DNA from: Ephydatia muelleri
Lineage: Eukaryota; Porifera; Demospongiae; Spongillida; Spongillidae
Assembly (NCBI GenBank): GCA_013339895.1
Contig: JABACO010000026.1
Span: 186,001 to 250,000 of the forward strand
Direction of reading: 5' to 3'
DNA length: 64,000 nt
Positions 33,808 to 45,460 of this stretch are shown here, piece by piece. The notes beneath the pieces were generated by a model, which did no database searches, had not been told where the DNA came from, and saw only the letters and a list, made by a program, of their open reading frames with translations. Position 1 is the stretch's first letter, and every line of letters begins with the position of its first letter. The position numbers and the translations under genes are program-made.

Positions 33808-34325
33808 TATTTATTTAGTATACCATTCAGTGTAGGTTACATAGAGAGTTGGTGATCAAACCAGCCATGTACTTTATCCCTTGTCCCAATCCTTCCCCGT
33901 ACACAATTAGAGCGCAACATGCATGGATGCCTTTACATCTCCCTCATCATCAGCACCTGACACAGATACAGAGAGTTTGGTTTCTATTTGTGATGAGGAA
34001 TCACATACAGCTTGGCCAGCCAGTTTGCCAATTCTTCCGCATCTTTTCCTGTTGAGTCTGTTAAGCCTGACCAAGTAACTGGCTTATTCAGGTCACGCGG
34101 GTCCCCGTCCACACTGCAAGCACATTGCTTATCCATTCTGTGGGGTATCCAATGGATAATTATTGCCCACACACACTGTGGCTGGACCACTTGTTTTGTT
34201 TCCTTCATACCATTTTGCAATAACTCTTGGTTTCACCAAAATCTGGCTTTCACTGCCTGCTTCGCAGTGTGTAGTATCGGTATCCGCTAGGGCATATTCT
34301 GTACTGGCAAACCCAACTCAATGCA
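33808..34325. other. Possible relic coding sequence, unassigned
   Basis: On the minus strand two frames look coding-like (SESQILVKPRVIAKWYEG near 34255-34200; WSGLTDSTGKDAEELANWLA near 34080-34020) but they do not join and match no family I recognise. Confidence 0.2.
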
Positions 34326-35405
34326 GTGTTTGCTGTGACCAACGGCGTCTCCGTACTCGTGTGTCTACTGGCGGCCATTTTAGTGCTTCGTCTAAAGCTG
34401 TGCAAAATACTCGTATATCGGCTGGCCCTCTATCAGGTACTCTCTGCGCTGGTGATGGCATCGGTAGAAACCATGCAAGTGGTATTTATTAACTATGAGC
34501 AATCGCCTAAAATCTATGGTCGTATTTGTATAATATCACCATAGCAATGCTGTTGAGATGAAGCTGCTCTTCACGATGTGGGTGATTTTTCATCTCTTCG
34601 TTTCGCAGTGCTACACAGGAATCTTAAAAGAAGCTTGAAGTGTTGTACATTGTAACCTCGCTACTTGTACCAGCAGTGATAGCTGTTGTACCTCTGGTAA
34701 CCCACAGTTACGTTCCAACTTCGATGGCGATGTATGCGACATTTATGCAAATACAAGCGTTGCGTTCATTGAGAGGCTTGCCCTCTGGGACGGTCCCGCA
34801 ATGCTTGTGTAAGTGGCCAAATCACAGCAGCAAGATAATAGAGATTAGCACAAAGTACAGACTGACATGCATACAAAAATAAGTCCTTATATACAAACAG
34901 TGGCATAATCGTAATGTTCTAGAAGAGTCTGCGAATGAGACTGCGCAGGCGTGAACATGGCGGATCCGTTACACTTGTGCTAATAGCCTCATCCATAGCC
35001 ATGGTTGTCATGGTGATCAAACTGGCCAATCAGGTGTGCGGTCGGAGATATGCGTACGAACCAATCACTGATGGCGACCAGTATTGGAAGACTCTCAAAC
35101 AGCTCCTTCCATTGACCACCTTCCCAATGTTCTTTGAAATACCGGTATTCATATTTCATGTTTATACAACGCAACATTCAACACCCAATGAAGGAATGTT
35201 TCTCGCTGCAATAGTATCTTTTCTCTCTGGAGTATGGCCTCGGGTGCAACAGTTATCGTCCACATCTCCGTGGCTCAGATATGTAGCAGGAAACGCAAAC
35301 CTAAACCAGTATACGTGTCAGACATTTTTACACAGCATGAGACAAGTGGAGCGCGCAAAAAGACATACAGTGTAACTCGCTACTCTTTACCGCCACCTAG
35401 CGTAT
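34326..35405 (+). pseudogene. Broken duplicate of the 7TM receptor
   Basis: Three segments match the receptor at 30622-31590 in order: 34326-34520 (helices 1-2, to SPKIYGRICI), 34560-34809 (helices 3-4 to GPAMLV, with frameshifts and lost bases) and 34974-35405 (helix 5 to the tail, ending in the same TRYSLPPPSV codons and similar 3' flank). The helix 3 start is lost, a 164-bp insert splits helix 5, and FPMFFEIP has lost residues relative to the intact copy. The 3' untranslated similarity continues to about 35530, so this was a genomic, not an mRNA-derived, duplication. Confidence 0.9.
34810..34973. mobile_element. 164-bp insertion in the receptor pseudogene
   Basis: Absent from the intact paralogue. 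Flanked by the direct repeat cttgtg (34804-34809 and 34974-34979), which looks like a 6-bp target duplication. No clear inverted ends. Confidence 0.6.
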
Positions 35406-35539
35406 GATGTCACTTTTATTGACGTGTATATGTAAGTGCTTATGTATCTGTACAATGTTTGACATTGAGTTTTGCGCAAAGCGACGAATATGGGGCTTTA
35501 TGAACAGCGAAACAAAAGTCAAAAGTGCATTCCTATTTA

Positions 35540-35800
35540 CTAACGATCAGACTTGATTTTTTGGATACAGTACACTGATTTATTATAAATTTGTACCAGC
35601 CAGCAGCTCATGTACACTTTTTCCTGCTTTGAGCTACACTCGCCACGAATCTCCATTTTCCACGTCGTATTTAACATCTTGCTTATGGTAATCTCCACTA
35701 CTGCGATCGGATATTCTGCAATTGTTTCCATGCACACGGACCACCCATATCTATAGCCTTCATCTACAAAACACCCGTGCACAATACGGCCATCTTCACC
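35540..35800 (-). CDS. Hypothetical partial frame with conserved-looking Cys
   Basis: The minus strand encodes FVGEDGRIVHGCFVDEGYRY, GWSVCMETIAEYPIAVVEIT and EKVYMSCWLVQIYNKSVYCI before a stop at 35540. Upstream the frame is open only to a stop near 35835. The spacing of Cys and Trp hints at a small extracellular domain, but no family is recognised. Possibly the last exon of a gene or a relic. Confidence 0.3.
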   Translation of the reverse strand, partial: GEDGRIVHGCFVDEGYRYGWSVCMETIAEYPIAVVEITISKMLNTTWKMEIRGECSSKQEKVYMSCWLVQIYNKSVYCIQKIKSDR

Positions 35801-35882
35801 AACAAATACATCAGTGTACCATCATGGCTATCTCTGCATATGGAGAAATGGCCCATACATAGGCGGTCATCTTGCTTTTATG

Positions 35883-36540
35883 TTTCAAATTGAATTTCAA
35901 ACACGTTTATAATGTACGATAAATCAGACTGATTGTGAATATCTTGTTTTATAAGATTATACCATGAACCATTCGTAAACTAAAATCAAGGCAAAAATTT
36001 AATTTCTACCACGCATAATTTATTCATAAGAAGTAGTCATTGCATAGTACCTTGCGTCAATAAAGTTATAATTATTAAAATTATGTCGGCTAGCTAGTGG
36101 GGGTTAATGTGTAGTCGGGATACATGGTATGTCATAAGGCAGGGTCTTATCTAATTGTTCCTAGTTCTGTGGTTATCTAACGCTTGGGGGGCTGGCAGAC
36201 AGGTAACCATCTCATATGAGCTTGGGGAGTAATACCTGTGGGGAACCTGTGGTCCCCATCCCCCCCGCATTGGATATCTGTCTGGAATTGAAGAGAAACC
36301 GAAACCACTACCACAATAAATATTGATAACTTATGCAATAACGCATCAATTAGGCACAATGATGCATGCAGGGATCATGCCCTTCATGCTTTAATCTTCT
36401 GAGACGCAGGTGTTTTGGTGAGTATACTATGTGAAATTAGTAGCGTAGGGTATGTTCGGCCCTATGTGCATATCTTGGAAGGAGTAGATATGGCCTTCTC
36501 TCTCTCTATAATGGTGGACATCTCCCTGTACTGTAACCAG
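35883..36540. other. Intergenic, no gene seen
   Basis: AT-rich unique sequence with no supported feature. Confidence 0.4.
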
Positions 36541-36574
36541 TGGTAGCCTTCTCCCTTTACTCCCGAACCGTTAA

Positions 36575-36870
36575 TTGCCCGTCTCCTTATACTGTTGGTC
36601 TTCCTTTATTGTTATACTGGTGGCCTTCTCCCTATACTGTTGGCCTTCTCCCTATACTATTGGCCTTCTCCCTATACTATTGGCCTTCTCCCTATATACT
36701 GTTGGCCTTCTCCCTATATACTGTTGGCCGTCTCCCTATACTATTGGCCTTCTCCCTATACTATTGGCCTTCTCCCTATACTATTGGCCTTCTCCCTATA
36801 CTATTGGCCTTCTCCCTATTCTGTTGGCCTTGTTGAGTGTGGATATGGTATACTGTTGGCCTTCTCCCTG
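36575..36870. repeat. 20-24-bp minisatellite
   Basis: About 13 copies of tggccttctccctatactat, some with an extra atac, degenerating toward both ends. The repeat length is not a multiple of three, so open frames in all three phases are artefacts. Confidence 0.95.
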
Positions 36871-37092
36871 GGTTATTCAAATTAGGGGCAAACCAGGGAG
36901 TGGATAGGGGGTGGGCATGGTAAATCCCTGCCCTGTCCAGTATGATGTGTGGGATAGGGAGGGGGCAATTTTCTTGGGGAAACCCCACCCTTTGGAAGTG
37001 TTTGATCTCCGATTATTGTATATACCCACCCATTTATTGTGACACCACTTGCCCGCGGCTACAAATACAAGTGGTGGTCACAATAAATGTAC

Positions 37093-37190
37093 AGAGGGTG
37101 TGGCACCTACATGTAGTTACACAGTGTAACATGTGTAACATGTAGCTTACGCTGCATGCTGTGTAACTACATGTAGGTGCCACACCCCCT
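37093..37190. repeat. ~98-bp foldback sequence
   Basis: Arms agggtgtggcacctacatgt... and its reverse complement (about 30 bases each) enclose a short tgtaacatg-rich centre. Likely a small palindromic MITE. Confidence 0.8.
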
Positions 37191-37225
37191 GTATTGCAAT
37201 GAAAATCAATGTGAGATACGTGTAT

Positions 37226-37227
37226 GT

Positions 37228-37272
<45 letters not shown>

Positions 37273-37513
37273 CGAACATATGTATTCATGCATACTCACA
37301 TTCACACATGTATTACTCGCACACACTCACATACATGTACATGTACATGCACACTGTCATGTGTGTGTGTGTGTATTTGTGTATGGTTGTCACATCTTGG
37401 TCCCTTTCACAGCACCATTGGGGGTTCCAAGCCCTCAGCTTCTGTCACCCTCCTCTTCCTCTGTCAATGTGATGCAGTTTAACCCCACAGTTCCCAATGG
37501 GATCATCACAGCC

Positions 37514-37555
<42 letters not shown>
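37226..37555. repeat. (GT)n tracts flanking a possible exon
   Basis: GT runs at about 37226-37268, 37360-37380 and 37519-37552. Confidence 0.95.
37413..37518 (+). CDS. Possible fibronectin type III exon (partial)
   Basis: After a pyrimidine-rich CAG acceptor (ends 37412) the sequence encodes [20 protein letters not shown], then [14 protein letters not shown], the start-to-middle of an FN3 domain (Pro-rich A strand, then W/F.P...PNGxIxxY). The Trp usual at the C strand is replaced by Phe. It is followed directly by ATGTGTGT, so any donor lies in the GT repeat. No flanking FN3 exons are found, so it is either an isolated exon of a large receptor or matrix protein or a relic. Confidence 0.4.
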
Positions 37556-37559
<4 letters not shown>

Positions 37560-37835
37560 CAGGTATATGTACATACTGTGTGCAACATGCGCAAATAACA
37601 GTGTGCATGGTACATGTATATGATCTGTGCTCAGTACGTTATCTGTTGGACAGGTCCTCCAGTCTAGCCCGCAGGCACTGCACTCCAGTTGGAACATGGT
37701 GTTGGGCGTCATCAGTGCTGCAGCCAGCCTGCTCAGGTACATTGTGTACACTTCAATCACTTAGTTTGTGTTCCATCTTTCTTTGCTCTTATCCCTCTGT
37801 CCTCCTTCCTTTCTTTCTCTCCTGCCTCACCTACT

Positions 37836-39048
37836 CCCTCCCTTCCCCCTCCCTCCCTCCCTTCCCCCTCCCTCCCTCCCTTCCCCCTCCCTCCCTCCCT
37901 TCCCCTCCCTCCCTCCCTTCCCCCTCCCTCCCTCCCTTCCCCCTCCCTCCCTCCCTTCCCCCTCCCTCCCTCCCTTCCCCCTCCCCCCCTCCCTCCCTCC
38001 CTCCCTCCCCCCTCCTTCCCCCTCCCTCCCTCCCTCCCCCTCCCTCCCTTCCTTCCCTCCCTCCCTCCCTTCCCCCTCCCTCCCTCCCTTCCCCCTCCCT
38101 CCCTCCCTTCCCCCCCCTCCCTCCCTCCCCCCCCTCCCTCCCTTCCCCCTCCCTCCCTCCCTTCCCCCTCCCTCCCTCCCTTCCCCCTCCCTCCCTCCCT
38201 TCCCCCCCTCCCTCCCTTCCCCCTCCCTCCCTCCCTTCCCCCTCCCTCCCTCCCTTCCCCCTCCCCCCTCCCTTCCCCCTCCCTCCCTCCCTTCCCCCTC
38301 CCCCCTCCCTTCCCCCTCCCTCCTCCCTTCCCCCTCCCTCCCTCCCTTCCCCCTCCCTCCCTCCCTTCCCCCTCCCTCCCTCCCTTCCCCCTCCCTCCCT
38401 CCCTTCCCCCTCCCTCCCCTCCCTCCTCCCTCCTCCCTCCCTTCCCCCCTCCCTCCCTCCCTCCCTTCCCCCTCCCTCCCTCCCTCCCTTCCCCCTCCCT
38501 CCCTCCCTTCCCCCTCCCTCCCTCCCTCCCTTCCCCCTCCCTCCCCCCTCCCTTCCCCCTCCCTCCCTCCCTTCCCCCTCCCTCCCTCCCTTCCCCCTCC
38601 CTCCCCCTCCCTCCTCCCCTCCCCCTCCCTCCTTCCCCCTCCCTCCCTCCCTTCCCCTCCCTCCCTCCCTCCCTCCCTCCCTTCCCCCTCCCCCCTCCCT
38701 TCCCCCTCCCTCCCTCCCGTCCCTTCCCCCTCCCTCCCTCCCTCCCTTCCCCCTCCTCCCTCCCTCCCTTCCCCCTCCCTCTCCTTCCTTCCCCCTCCCT
38801 CCCTCCCTTCCCCCTCCCTCCCTCCCTTCCCCTCCCTCGCCTCCCTTCCCCCTCCCTCCCTCCCTTCCCCTCCCTCCCTCCCTCTCCCCTCGCCTCTCCT
38901 CCCTCCCTTCTCCCCTCCCTCCCGTCCCTTCTCTCCCCCGTCCCTCCCTTCCCCCTCCTCCCTACCTCCCTTCCTCCTCCCTTCCGTCCCCCCTCTCTCC
39001 CTCCCTCCCTTCCCTCTCCCTTCCCTCCCTCCCCTCCCTCCCTCCACC
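37836..39048. repeat. 1.2-kb pyrimidine tract (CCCTCCCTCCCTTCC)n
   Basis: Almost pure C/T on the plus strand, made of ttccccctccctccctccc units with length variation and only a handful of A/G bases near the 3' end. Proline/Ser/Leu open frames of more than 500 codons (plus) and Gly/Arg/Glu frames (minus) arise only because stop codons need A. Confidence 0.98.
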
Positions 39049-39306
39049 CATCATGGGGGTGATTGCAAAAGGACAAACAGTTTTTGCTGCCTCTATCTTT
39101 TGTTTTCTGTATCAGTCCCTGTACCATCATCTTTTATTCATATGCTTGACCATATATGTGATTCAATGGCTGGGCACTGGATGACATCACCACCCTGTTT
39201 ACAGGTAGTAGCACCAGTGCACAAAGAACATGAGGATCCTCTAGCCGTGTCCATCCCTAGCCACCATTGGATGGAGTCATTGGTTTCAAAATTCAGCCAA
39301 AACTAG

Positions 39307-40310
39307 GAGGGTGTGAGGATGCAGCATGAGGTGCTGACACAGAGAGCAGCCGAGCCTTGTCAGCAGGTGATGATGCTTTCAACAACAATGAGAACTGGTG
39401 GTCCTCTAGTTTCTTTTGACAGTACCCTTTGGTAGACGGGTGAGGCTGTGATAGCATCCACAGAAATTACTTCAGACAGGGAGACTATGCCTTATACATG
39501 TATTTGTGTCCCATAAAACAAATATCTGTCCTAACAAGATCTTTTTATCACCTTCGGAAGCAATTCATTACTTAAAACAAAAGCTTACATATAATTAAGT
39601 GGCCAGAAAGCAATAGGCCTGCATGTGGTGAAGTACTGGAATGACTACAATTAAGCACACACTAATGTATCATTAACTCCAATACTCCTAAATCAAATTT
39701 CAACTCAGGGGATCATTTTCATAAGAATAAAATTAATTGGTCCCCTCGGACACAATTTGATGCAGGTGGATCATTTTCGAGGGTACCATTTCTTTGCACG
39801 ATAGCGTGGGTCTTTGCCGGTTGTCATGGGCCCCTACGTTTACAATTTGTAAGTGTTGAGCGTAGTCAATACTATAGCCCATTATTGTTTGTCTGTAGCA
39901 CTGTTACAAAGGCTAATGTGCTGTAATTGTGACAATGTCACCCCATTTAATGCACATGAATGAGTACATGACTGTGTCTATTGTATATCAATTATCTCAA
40001 CATTTGCAATACCCATTTCGTGTGGTGAGCCTGGTTGTGTCTGACATCACAGGAAGCTTCAAAGCCATTTTACACACATACCCACACAGTGTTGGACTTC
40101 TGGTGCTGAGATGGCCAACACTAAACCACGATCAGTGATCACGCCCACGTCACCCAATACTACTATATACATAACTGATCAGCACAACTTGATGTTACAC
40201 TTTAAAAGAAACGAGCATATAGACAAAATACACTCAAATAGAAGTTTAGACATTGCATGAACACGCAACAAGAACTGTTATACTTACAAGTTTCTTAGTT
40301 ATTAAAGCAC
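39307..40310. other. Intergenic, no gene seen
   Basis: Unique sequence, including the 3' flank of the LRAT-repeat gene. An exon-like end (39205-39306, after TTTACAG, stop TAG) lies just upstream but cannot be tied to a gene. Confidence 0.4.
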
Positions 40311-43300
40311 CTACACGCAAGGAAAGTTTATCACTGTTATAAACACAACAGCAGGAACATCATTTTTTCTTTCATCAGTCACACACATGCTGACCAGCTT
40401 GCCAACACCATAGCCAGTTGCCATACCAGCAGCAGTCCCACCAGCCATTCCAATAACTGCTCCCAATAGAGGAATAGGAATGAAAAGCTGTCCTAGTACT
40501 GCTCCACCTACTCCTCCTGCAATCGTTGCCAGTGCACGAGATCCATTTGCTATCAATTCCCTTTTGTAATCTGCTTCAGATATGGTATGAAACTTCTTTT
40601 CTCTGTTTAGTTTGTACACTGAAATTCCAAATTCAATTCCTTCACAGAGTGCAATCAATACAAAAGCTAAAGTTCCAGCAGATGCCATACCCAAGGCTGT
40701 CTTGGCCAAGATAGATCTTGCCCCTAGCCGAAATAGTATAGAAGTAGCACTTTCCCCACATGCTAGTGCAAGATTTTTGACTGTGCCTGTCGGAACAATA
40801 GTTTTAAAAATAGTTGCAAGTGTATAGATAGATTTGGTAGCAGAGATTAGGAGCTGTCTAATTTTTTCATCAACTTGTATGCTGATTGAAAATCCAGTCA
40901 TTGCGTAAGTTACCAGATGTTCACAGTTGTTTTTCAGTAAATGATAATTGTCCTGAATGAGAGGAAACAAAATTAAATTGCACTTTCTATAATCATGCTC
41001 CCACATCCATATAGTTCACAAATCAGTGTGTAATAAAAACACTACAGATTTTGCTACTGATGTGCACATGCGTATTGATCAATTGGATCAAAGAGGATCA
41101 TATCGCCATGTACCTTAACCATAATGAGCTAAACAGTTACAGTTCTGCTGCTTTCCAATAATGTTAACTAATGTTGTTAAGCATGGATTTGATATTTAAA
41201 AAAAGCTAAGTTCAATTGGTACAACCTGGGCTGTGCCAAACGGGACAGATGATTTGCAGTTTGATTGATAAATCAACAGCAGTTTCTAATAGGTGGATAT
41301 ATGGTTTCATATCTAGCATATATCTATATCCATATGGTGAACGGACAATGCATGCAGGAGCAAACGCTTCCATTGCATTAACATATGTGTTGACATAGAG
41401 AAATTCTAATGCAGTACTAGTCTGTTCAGGTATACATGATTTTATGTATTGTGAACTTATTTGCTTTCTAAAGAGTGATCTGAGACTTAAGAGCTTTCAT
41501 TACATGTCAGTGTAAATATATCATTGAGTGCTAAAAAAAGTTATTTTACCACGTACCTTAAGAGCATTCATAACTTCTTTTAATTTCACACATCCTGTAT
41601 CAGCTGGTAGGTGCTCAGTATATATTATCCTAAATACGTTTCCTGCTTCGAAGTGCTTCAATGAATCAGCTATGTCCATTATGTTGTCCTCTGTAGTTGA
41701 ATTAGGATCAACAAAGTTTTTTGTAAATCGATGTATTACTGAACATGTGGTTTCATTTCGTTCAGATACAAACATATGGTGCCGAGCACTACGTGAAAAA
41801 CGTGCTGGCCATTCTATATGATCACCTACATAAAGGTCATCTATTGAATTCACCCTTTCGCGACGCAAAAGAAGTTTATCATCTACAAGAGGGTCAATGC
41901 TTATTTGTGTTTTATCGAGGGTCTTTGTGAAATGAACAAATGTTTGACGATTTAGACCTATGTGTTTCTTTACAGCATCAGCAGCCAATGTTAATGACTG
42001 CTCAACCTTGAGGCAGGCGCAACTATTATAATTGACCCTGTAATAAACTACATCATCTTTCCAGTTCAGATCCTTTTCAGTAACATTTGAGTTCCACAGC
42101 TCATATATATGACAACTTGATGGGGATGTCACACTGTGAACTAAGCAATGATGCCAACGGGATCGTTCTTTGTATACAACATAATCTCCTGGATTTAGTT
42201 GAGCAAACGAGTATATTTGACTTTTTGATGTTGGAAGGTTGTAATTAAGCAGCACATCAACAAATACACCATCCTCTGAACCTGTTTTGGCTCTGGATAC
42301 AAATTTCATACGGCCCTCCGGATCACACTTTTGTCTACTGGAAAGAAACTTCCTTGCTCTCTGTATAGCTATGTCTGCAGGAAAACATTCAGGATAAATA
42401 ACTTTGTATATCACCCTATTTCTGATGTCAATATTGTGGATATCTTCTTTCACTTGTGTTCGCAATTGATATATTACTGACAGCTGTGTGTCGCTCTTCT
42501 TTTCTGTGACAAGGTAATGAAACCAATACAGGAGTGTTGGTTCAAACAAATGATCGCCAGCACTGATATCTGCAATTGAAACTATTCTCTCATAGCTAAA
42601 TGGCCACTTTTGAACAATAACATTATTATGGGGTAGTTGTGCAAAATATTTATGTTTTCCAACCTTGGCCCATGTCACTAGTTTGCATTGCTCTTCAGGG
42701 GTGCTAAGGTCATGGAAGACTTTTCTTGCTTGGTTACAGAGAACTCTCTTTACAACAGCATCCCCTGGTAGTGAGCACTTGTAATTAATCCGATAAATGT
42801 CACTGTAATCAGAAATCCTGATCCTTTGGGTTAGTTCCTTAATAGCTGGAGTGACAATCAGGTTGTGGTTATCTTCAACATAACAGACGATAACATGGTG
42901 GTCCTGCTCTGAGGCTGTCTTTAGAACCAGGTGATCACCATCTTCTAAGCAAATGTCAGATGTTACTTTTGTGCATGAGAAAAAAACGTGATCACTTTTG
43001 CAATGTACTTCTTCAGTTTCAGAATCGAAACCTTCATTTAAAAGACTGACATCTATGAAACTGCTGTTTGAGAAGGAGATGCATTTTCCGGTCTTCAAAA
43101 GAGAAGCAAATTCATCGTCACTTTTCCACAAGCAACCATACGCCACTCTTGCATCATAGACGATGTCTTTTGAATTTCTGTGTGTATTGTAGGGAACAGT
43201 CTCCTGCCATGTGAGTTTTGTTTTCTTAACAATTCTTCCTTTGGATTCATCATATGTATAACCATCAAATACATTCCCCTTGTGCACTACCTCAACAATG

Positions 43301-44341
43301 AAGTGTTCTCTACCTGGCGTTATAACGTGGTCACCCGGGCCTATAATAGCATTCGAAACTTCACCACCACTGTTCTCTTTGCTGTATGGAATTCCATTTT
43401 TTATAAAAGTAGCAAATTTATTGTCACTATCCCACAATCCGTTACCACAGGCTAATTTTGCCTGATGCAATACCTTTTCACAATCATGCATATCACTAAA
43501 TATTACTTCGTCATATGAGACTAGGACAACTTTATTCATGTCAAGGCATCTTTTGTGCACCCTTTTGTCCTTGTTCATATAAGTATAAGCAGTAAATGTG
43601 TCGGTCTTTACATCAATGGACTCAACAATCCAATTTTGCTTATCCTTAATTACGTGATCTCCAGCTTTGAGGTCACTAATAGACTCAATGTTGCTGTTCA
43701 ACAGAGCAGGGGTAGCATCACACTTGCTTCCATCTGAACAAGACTCTTGTTTTGATGTCAAATCTTGAATAACACTATCCAAACTATTTTCTCTTCCTGA
43801 AATGGACCATGTAGCAAAGTGGTGACTATTGTTTAGCAAAGCATGATAGCGTTTCTCTCCCATCATCAATCTCTGTGTTGCACGTTGGACTATGTCCTCT
43901 GGTGAATATTTGCCAAGAGAGTAATGAACACGATAGAGTTCAAGTTGAGATGACATCAGGTTACTTTTCACTATCCCTTTTTCAACATTTTGAATAATCT
44001 CAACACTTTCTGCGGTTTTCTCAACAACCACAGCACTCTGGTACATCCGACGATATGGAGCATCTTGTGCTATACAAAGGACATGATCTCCAATCGAGAG
44101 GTCATCAAATGTCACAGAACAAGCTACTAAAGGACATGAAACTGGATGAGTGTCACGACATAAGTTGACTGTAGGACAGGAGGAAAATAAAATCTAAAAC
44201 AAACTTCGCTATTTAATTTAATTTTTTCTGACCTGTATCATGGGAGTCAATAACAATTGCACTCTGCAGAGGATCTACAGTGTGGCAATTACGGGAAGTT
44301 AGAGAGTTTAGCTGAGTACAGTGTATGGTAATTAGAAGCAT
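40311..44341 (-). CDS. Seven-domain LRAT-like (NlpC/P60-fold) membrane protein
   Basis: Three exons, 44341-44233, 44168-41557 and 40952-40311, join in phase at GTCAGA...CTACAG and GTACGT...TTCAG introns to give about 1,120 residues. Seven repeats of 100-130 residues share a start (xxDLxxGDHV) and a middle (lyrIxYxxxxPxDxxxxRA). First repeat about 44109-43795; last from about 41845 into exon 3. LRAT-family enzymes (lecithin:retinol acyltransferase, HRASLS) transfer acyl chains using a His near the start and a Cys in NCEHFV. Only repeat 7 keeps both: ARHHMFVSE in exon 2 and NNCEHLVTYAMTG in exon 3. Repeats 1-6 have lost the Cys (for example NNSHHFATW, DNKFATF, NRQTFVHF). Exon 3 ends in hydrophobic, glycine-zipper segments (AGGVGGAVLGQLFIPIPLLG) that should sit in a membrane. 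A binding role for the dead repeats is inference. Confidence 0.75.
40953..41556 (-). other. Second intron of the LRAT-repeat gene
   Basis: 604-base GT-AG intron that splits domain 7 between its His box and its NCEH box. No coding sequence seen in it on either strand. Confidence 0.65.
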
Positions 44342-44424
44342 AGCTACACATAACACAGGACAATTAGGACTTAGAAGTACAAATACCAAGTGATACAGTT
44401 AAAAACACTTTTATAAATTCAAAA

Positions 44425-44597
44425 TGTAACAGGAGGCTCCAATAATCTTGGCTGTCGCTGCTAATGCGCTTGCGCATGAAATACCTGTAGATCTCGAACT
44501 TTCTAGGAATTGACTATTTAAGTGTATGCGTGCTGTACTACTGGGTCTTTTGTCTTTTCTGTGATTATACCTATTGTTGTGCTAACCAAGGTCGTTA
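44425..44597 (+). repeat. 5' LTR of Gypsy element 2
   Basis: Starts TGTAACAGGAGGCTCC and ends CAAGGTCGTTA. Carries tatttaag, a TATA-like box, near 44513-44520. Confidence 0.9.
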
Positions 44598-44676
44598 AAA
44601 GTGGCGTAGTCGGCAGGATGGTGGAAAGGCAACCGGAGTCTTCGGGAGGACTAGGAACACGAGGGCTACCAGACCA

Positions 44677-45460
44677 GTGGTGACTCCCGATGCCTATACT
44701 GGGGATTCCAGCTGGACCGACTGGGCCGACCATTTTGAGGTGGTGGCAAAGGTGAACGGCTGGGATGACTCCATTAAACTGAATTGGTTGCCGGTGAGGT
44801 TAACGAGAAAGGCACAGATGGCGTGGAAGCGGTTATCGGACGAGACGAAAGGAGACTTTCAGGCTGCTATGGATTCTCTGCATAACCGGTTTGAGCCCAG
44901 CAGTAAGAGAGAACGTTACGCGGCGGAGTTCCGTCTAAGGAAAAGGAAGAACAGAGAGCAGGGGGGTGATTTCGCAGACCAGCTGCGGTGTCTGGCAGAC
45001 AAAGCGTTTCCAACACTCTCCGAAGATGGGAAGTTTTGACCCTCGATAGGTATTTGGGTGAGTTGTGTGATGCGAATATTGCGCTTGCAGTGAGTCAGCA
45101 GAGGCCAGAAACGCTTGAAGAAGCGGTGTCGTGTACTCTGGAAATGGAATCCAATGCATTGCTGAGGAAGGAGGAGCCGACTAGGGTCACAGCGGTGCAG
45201 GAGGAAGAACAAGAGAATGGGTATGATGTTTGAAATTTTCGGGTGCAACCCGGGGTCCTTCAGTTGCTAGACTCTATCACAAAACGGTTGGAAAAGTTGG
45301 AACACGAAAGAAATACTGACCAGCTACCCTCGGGAAAAGCAACAGTGAAGAAAGAAGAACAGGAAAAGAAGGAACTGGTGTGTTATAGGTGTGGAAAGGC
45401 GGGGCATTTTGCCAGAGGTTGTGCCCTGCGAAGAAAGAAACAGGGAAACTGACTGCCCTC
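44677..45460 (+). pseudogene. Gypsy 2 gag with CCHC zinc knuckle (frameshifted)
   Basis: Capsid-like helices (TDWADHFEVVAKVNGWDD, RYAAEFRLRKRKNREQGG) run to a one-base shift at about 45035. The frame then resumes at LTLDRYLGELCDANIALAV, breaks again near 45233, and ends with CYRCGKAGHFARGC, a CxxCxxxxHxxxxC nucleic-acid-binding knuckle (45388-45429). Confidence 0.85.

Noticed and set aside
36540-36907. Overlapping frames rich in Leu-Pro-Tyr-Trp
   Set aside because: Shifted translations of a 20-bp minisatellite in all three phases.
37654-37736. Candidate exon ([20 protein letters not shown]) after an FN3-like exon
   Set aside because: Splice phase does not join the FN3 exon or the exon-like end at 39205, and no family is recognised.
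37199-39306. Pro/Leu/Ser-rich plus frames up to 661 codons and Gly/Arg/Glu minus frames up to 457 codons
   Set aside because: Pyrimidine tracts cannot form stop codons, so the frames are composition artefacts.
39205-39306. Candidate last exon ([20 protein letters not shown]... to TAG)
   Set aside because: Good acceptor and stop, but no matching upstream exon in phase; kept only as a note.
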